From Gilvimarinus xylanilyticus (GTDB lineage Bacteria > Pseudomonadota > Gammaproteobacteria > Pseudomonadales > Cellvibrionaceae): a DNA stretch of 64,000 nt. The stretch is from the NCBI RefSeq assembly GCF_024195295.1, contig NZ_JAMFTH010000001.1, forward strand, positions 682,001-746,000, read 5' to 3'. Below, in pieces: positions 61,517 to 64,000 of the stretch. Position numbers and translations under genes: made by a program. A model generated the notes under the pieces. The model ran no database searches, was not told the origin of the DNA, and saw only the letters and a list, made by a program, of their open reading frames with translations. Each line of letters opens with the position of its first letter. The stretch's first letter is position 1.

Positions 61517-63331
61517 ATGACCGATAGCAAAATTGCTGCAATTACCAACCGAATTATTGAGAAAAGCCGTGCTACCCGCGAAGCCTACCTGGACAAGGTA
61601 GAGCGCGGGCGCTCTAACGGCCCGGCCCGCAAACGTTTATCCTGCGGCAACCTGGCCCACGGCTTTGCCGCCTGCGGATCCGATGACAAACAGGCATTGG
61701 CCGAGGGCGATGCCCCCAACCTGGGGATTGTCTCGTCTTATAATGAAATGCTGTCGGCTCACGAGCCCTATCACAGCTATCCGGATCGAATCAAAAAGGC
61801 TGCCCACGAGGCGGGCATGACGGCTCAGTTCGCTGGCGGTGTGCCCGCTATGTGCGATGGCGTTACCCAGGGCCGTGAAGGCATGGACCTGTCGCTGTTC
61901 TCGCGCGATGTGATCGCCATGTCGACGGCCATTGCTCTGTCTCACGATATGTTCGACGGCGCCATCTGTCTGGGCATCTGCGATAAAATCGTCCCCGGGC
62001 TGACCATCGGTTCGCTGTCTTTTGGCCAACTGCCGGTGATCTTTATTCCCGCCGGCCCGATGACGCCGGGCTTGCCCAATGCCGAGAAAGTTCGCGTGCG
62101 TCAGCTGTTTGCCGAGGGCAAAGTAGGCCGTAAAGAGCTGCTAGAAGCCGAAAGTGCCTCTTACCACAGTGCCGGTACCTGTACCTTTTACGGCACCGCC
62201 AACTCCAACCAAATGTTGATGGAGATCATGGGCCTGCACCTGCCGGGCAGCTCTTTTGTTAATCCGGGCACGCCTCTGCGCGACGCTTTGACCGACGCCG
62301 CCGTGAAGCAGCTGGCCAGTATTACCACTCACGGTAATTACACACCCATGGCTGAGGTCGTGGATGAAAAGGCTATTGTTAATGGCATGGTGGGCCTGCT
62401 CGCCACCGGCGGCTCCACCAACCACGCGATCCACTTGATGGCCATGGCACGCGCGGCCGGCGTTATTGTGGATTGGCAGGATCTGTCTGATTTGTCCGAT
62501 GCTGTTCCCTTGATGTGCCGTATCTACCCCAATGGTTTGGCGGACATTAACCGTTTCCAGGCCGTGGGCGGCATGGGTTATTTAATGCGCGAGCTGCGTG
62601 ACGCCGGTATTTTGCACGACGACGTAAAAACCGTGATGGGCGAGGGCGGTTTAGAGCCCTACACCAAAGAGCCTTTCCTGGAAGACGACAAGCTGGTGTG
62701 GCGCGATGCCCCCAAAGAAAGCCTGGACGATGGCGTGCTGCGTCCGCCCCAGTCGGCCTTTAGTGCCAGTGGCGGTATGAAGCTGCTAACCGGCAACCTG
62801 GGGCGCTGTGTGATCAAAGTCTCGGCCGTCAAGCCCGAGCACCGCAAGGTGAAGGCCCCGGCCAAGGTATTTCACACCCAGGATGCGGTGCAGAAGGCGT
62901 TCAAGGCTGGCGAACTGGACCAGGATTTTGTCGCAGTGGTGCGTTTCCAAGGGCCTAAAGCCTGCGGTATGCCCGAGCTGCACAAGCTCACGCCGCCTTT
63001 GGGCGTGCTGCAAGATCGCGGTTACAAAGTGGCTCTGGTCACTGACGGACGTATGTCCGGCGCCTCGGGCAAGGTGCCTGCGGCGATTCACCTGACCCCC
63101 GAGGCCTTGGACAAAGGCCCCATTGGCCTGGTGCGCGATGGCGACATCGTAGAAGTAGATGCCGAGACCGGCGTGCTGCACTTGCATGTGGATGACGCCG
63201 AGTTGGCCAAGCGCGAGCACCAGGACTACGATTTGTCAGAAAGTCACGACGTGATGGGCCGCGAGCTGTTTGCACCGCTGCGCAAAACTGTTGGATCGGC
63301 CGAAGAGGGCGCGACGGTTTTTCGCTGGTAA
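61517..63331 (+). CDS. edd: 6-Phosphogluconate dehydratase
   Basis: Dehydrates 6-phosphogluconate to KDPG, the committed Entner-Doudoroff step. The 604-residue length matches E. coli Edd (603). Features of the IlvD/Edd family: [62 protein letters not shown] with cluster-ligand Cys residues, [18 protein letters not shown] with a third Cys, [18 protein letters not shown] and [21 protein letters not shown] at 61517 has only GGTAACG upstream. zwf follows after 41 bp, giving an edd-zwf order as in many gammaproteobacteria; no obvious HexR site was recognised. Confidence 0.97.
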   Translation: MTDSKIAAITNRIIEKSRATREAYLDKVERGRSNGPARKRLSCGNLAHGFAACGSDDKQALAEGDAPNLGIVSSYNEMLSAHEPYHSYPDRIKKAAHEAGMTAQFAGGVPAMCDGVTQGREGMDLSLFSRDVIAMSTAIALSHDMFDGAICLGICDKIVPGLTIGSLSFGQLPVIFIPAGPMTPGLPNAEKVRVRQLFAEGKVGRKELLEAESASYHSAGTCTFYGTANSNQMLMEIMGLHLPGSSFVNPGTPLRDALTDAAVKQLASITTHGNYTPMAEVVDEKAIVNGMVGLLATGGSTNHAIHLMAMARAAGVIVDWQDLSDLSDAVPLMCRIYPNGLADINRFQAVGGMGYLMRELRDAGILHDDVKTVMGEGGLEPYTKEPFLEDDKLVWRDAPKESLDDGVLRPPQSAFSASGGMKLLTGNLGRCVIKVSAVKPEHRKVKAPAKVFHTQDAVQKAFKAGELDQDFVAVVRFQGPKACGMPELHKLTPPLGVLQDRGYKVALVTDGRMSGASGKVPAAIHLTPEALDKGPIGLVRDGDIVEVDAETGVLHLHVDDAELAKREHQDYDLSESHDVMGRELFAPLRKTVGSAEEGATVFRW

Positions 63332-63372
63332 GCGGCCGCGAGCTAAACATTCAGAACAAGTAGGACTATTAA

Positions 63373-64000
63373 ATGCAAAAGCCTTTTGACTTTGTCATTT
63401 TTGGGGGCGCGGGTGATTTGGCCCTGCGCAAATTAATCCCGGCCTGGTACCGCGCTTACCGCGAGGGGCAAATGCCCAAAGGGTCGCGTATTTTTGGCAC
63501 GGTACGTCGCACCGAGCAGGCCGATGGCTATCGTGAAATGGTACGCGAGGCGGCTTACAGCTATTTGCGCGATGACGAAATTGACAATGAAACCTGGCAA
63601 GAATTTGAAGCCTGTATCCACGGTGTGTTTATCAATATCACCGAGCTGGATGAGCACTGGGAGTCACTGGCCAAAACCCTGAATGAAGGCAACGAAGAGC
63701 GCGTGTTCTACATGGCCACACCGCCTGCGGTGTTTTCGGCCTGTTGTAAGAATATTCACGACGCCGGCATGATCACCCCGACTTCGCGCGTGGTGGTGGA
63801 AAAACCCTTGGGTTACGACGCCAAGTCCGCCGATTCTATTAACGCTGACATCGCCCAGTACTTTGAAGAAAACGCGATTTTCCGCATTGACCACTACCTG
63901 GGTAAAGAAACCGTACAAAACCTGCTGGCGCTGCGGTTTACCAACTGTATTTTTGAGCATTTGTGGGATTCCAAGTCCATCGACCATGTGGAAATCAGCA
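63373..64000 (+). CDS. zwf: Glucose-6-phosphate 1-dehydrogenase, N-terminal part (runs off the right edge)
   Basis: Oxidises glucose-6-phosphate to 6-phosphogluconolactone, feeding Edd. ATG at 63373 with AGGA seven bases upstream opens a frame that continues past the window, about 209 codons visible of some 490. VIFGGAGDLALRKLIPA is the GxxGDLA NADP-binding loop, RVVVEKPLGYD follows, and RIDHYLGKETVQNLLALRF is the substrate-binding, active-site signature with the catalytic His region. It lies 41 bp after edd and is probably co-transcribed with it. Confidence 0.97.
   Translation, partial: MQKPFDFVIFGGAGDLALRKLIPAWYRAYREGQMPKGSRIFGTVRRTEQADGYREMVREAAYSYLRDDEIDNETWQEFEACIHGVFINITELDEHWESLAKTLNEGNEERVFYMATPPAVFSACCKNIHDAGMITPTSRVVVEKPLGYDAKSADSINADIAQYFEENAIFRIDHYLGKETVQNLLALRFTNCIFEHLWDSKSIDHVEIS

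Noticed and set aside
63332-63372. Frameshift or missing gene between edd and zwf
   Set aside because: The 41-bp gap is ordinary intercistronic sequence with a good ribosome-binding site for zwf.

Overview
The window looks like chromosome of a marine or soil plant-polysaccharide-degrading gammaproteobacterium of the Cellvibrionales type (Saccharophagus, Gilvimarinus, Marinimicrobium relatives). This is an inference from the long TonB-dependent receptors, the many lipoprotein and Tat-exported carbohydrate-active enzymes, Entner-Doudoroff genes and a moderately GC-rich, dense, syntenic layout. No rRNA, tRNA, phage, IS transposase or CRISPR array was seen.

Layout. 1-4777: the start of a TonB-dependent receptor, a class I fructose-bisphosphate aldolase, a PPi-type phosphofructokinase and a sulfotransferase, all leftward. 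4888-7226: trpR-trpE-trpG, with a palindrome lying across the trpR start codon. 7310-10871: an NNP-type nitrate/nitrite-like transporter, an exported esterase and a DeoR-type regulator. 11099-23930: L-rhamnose catabolism. Leftward genes are lutC, lutB, lutA, rhaI and the fused aldolase/dehydrogenase rhaD; divergent rightward genes are an NCS1-type permease, an FGGY kinase, a PL11 rhamnogalacturonan lyase lipoprotein and a DUF1080 lipoprotein. 24051-56531: a large rhamnogalacturonan-I (RG-I) locus with a second TonB-dependent receptor, a 1292-residue multidomain PL11 lyase, a TRAP transporter, GH42, GH28, two PL26-like exo-lyases, GH105, rhamnose mutarotase, a YesU-like DUF1961 lipoprotein, a GH115-CE12 fusion, a TIM-barrel isomerase/epimerase, a tandem CE12 protein, a second aldolase, kduI and kduD. 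56628-56924: a repeat-rich convergent intergenic element. 56934-64000: an aldo/keto reductase, a GH84-like protein, pgi, edd and the start of zwf.

How the genes fit together (inference from families and order): CE12 domains deacetylate RG-I, GH42 and GH115 trim galactose and glucuronate decorations, PL11 endo-lyases and PL26 exo-lyases cut the rhamnose-galacturonate backbone, and GH28 acts on non-eliminated galacturonyl ends. Fragments enter through TonB-dependent receptors and the TRAP system. Cytoplasmic GH105 splits the unsaturated disaccharide into rhamnose and 5-keto-4-deoxyuronate. Rhamnose goes through RhaM, RhaI, the FGGY kinase and RhaD to DHAP and lactate, and LutABC oxidises lactate to pyruvate. 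The uronate goes through KduI and KduD to 2-keto-3-deoxygluconate; KDG kinase and KDPG aldolase are not in the window. Pgi, Zwf and Edd supply the Entner-Doudoroff route.

The most interesting non-genic signals are three arrays of 7-bp tandem repeats at convergent gene ends, one array pair enclosed by a 32-bp imperfect inverted repeat; paired TGGT-N3-ACCA palindromes before the first receptor; a composite 13-mer plus hairpin shared by two promoters; and a motif shared by three RG-I promoters. All identifications come from reading the sequence; no database search was run.
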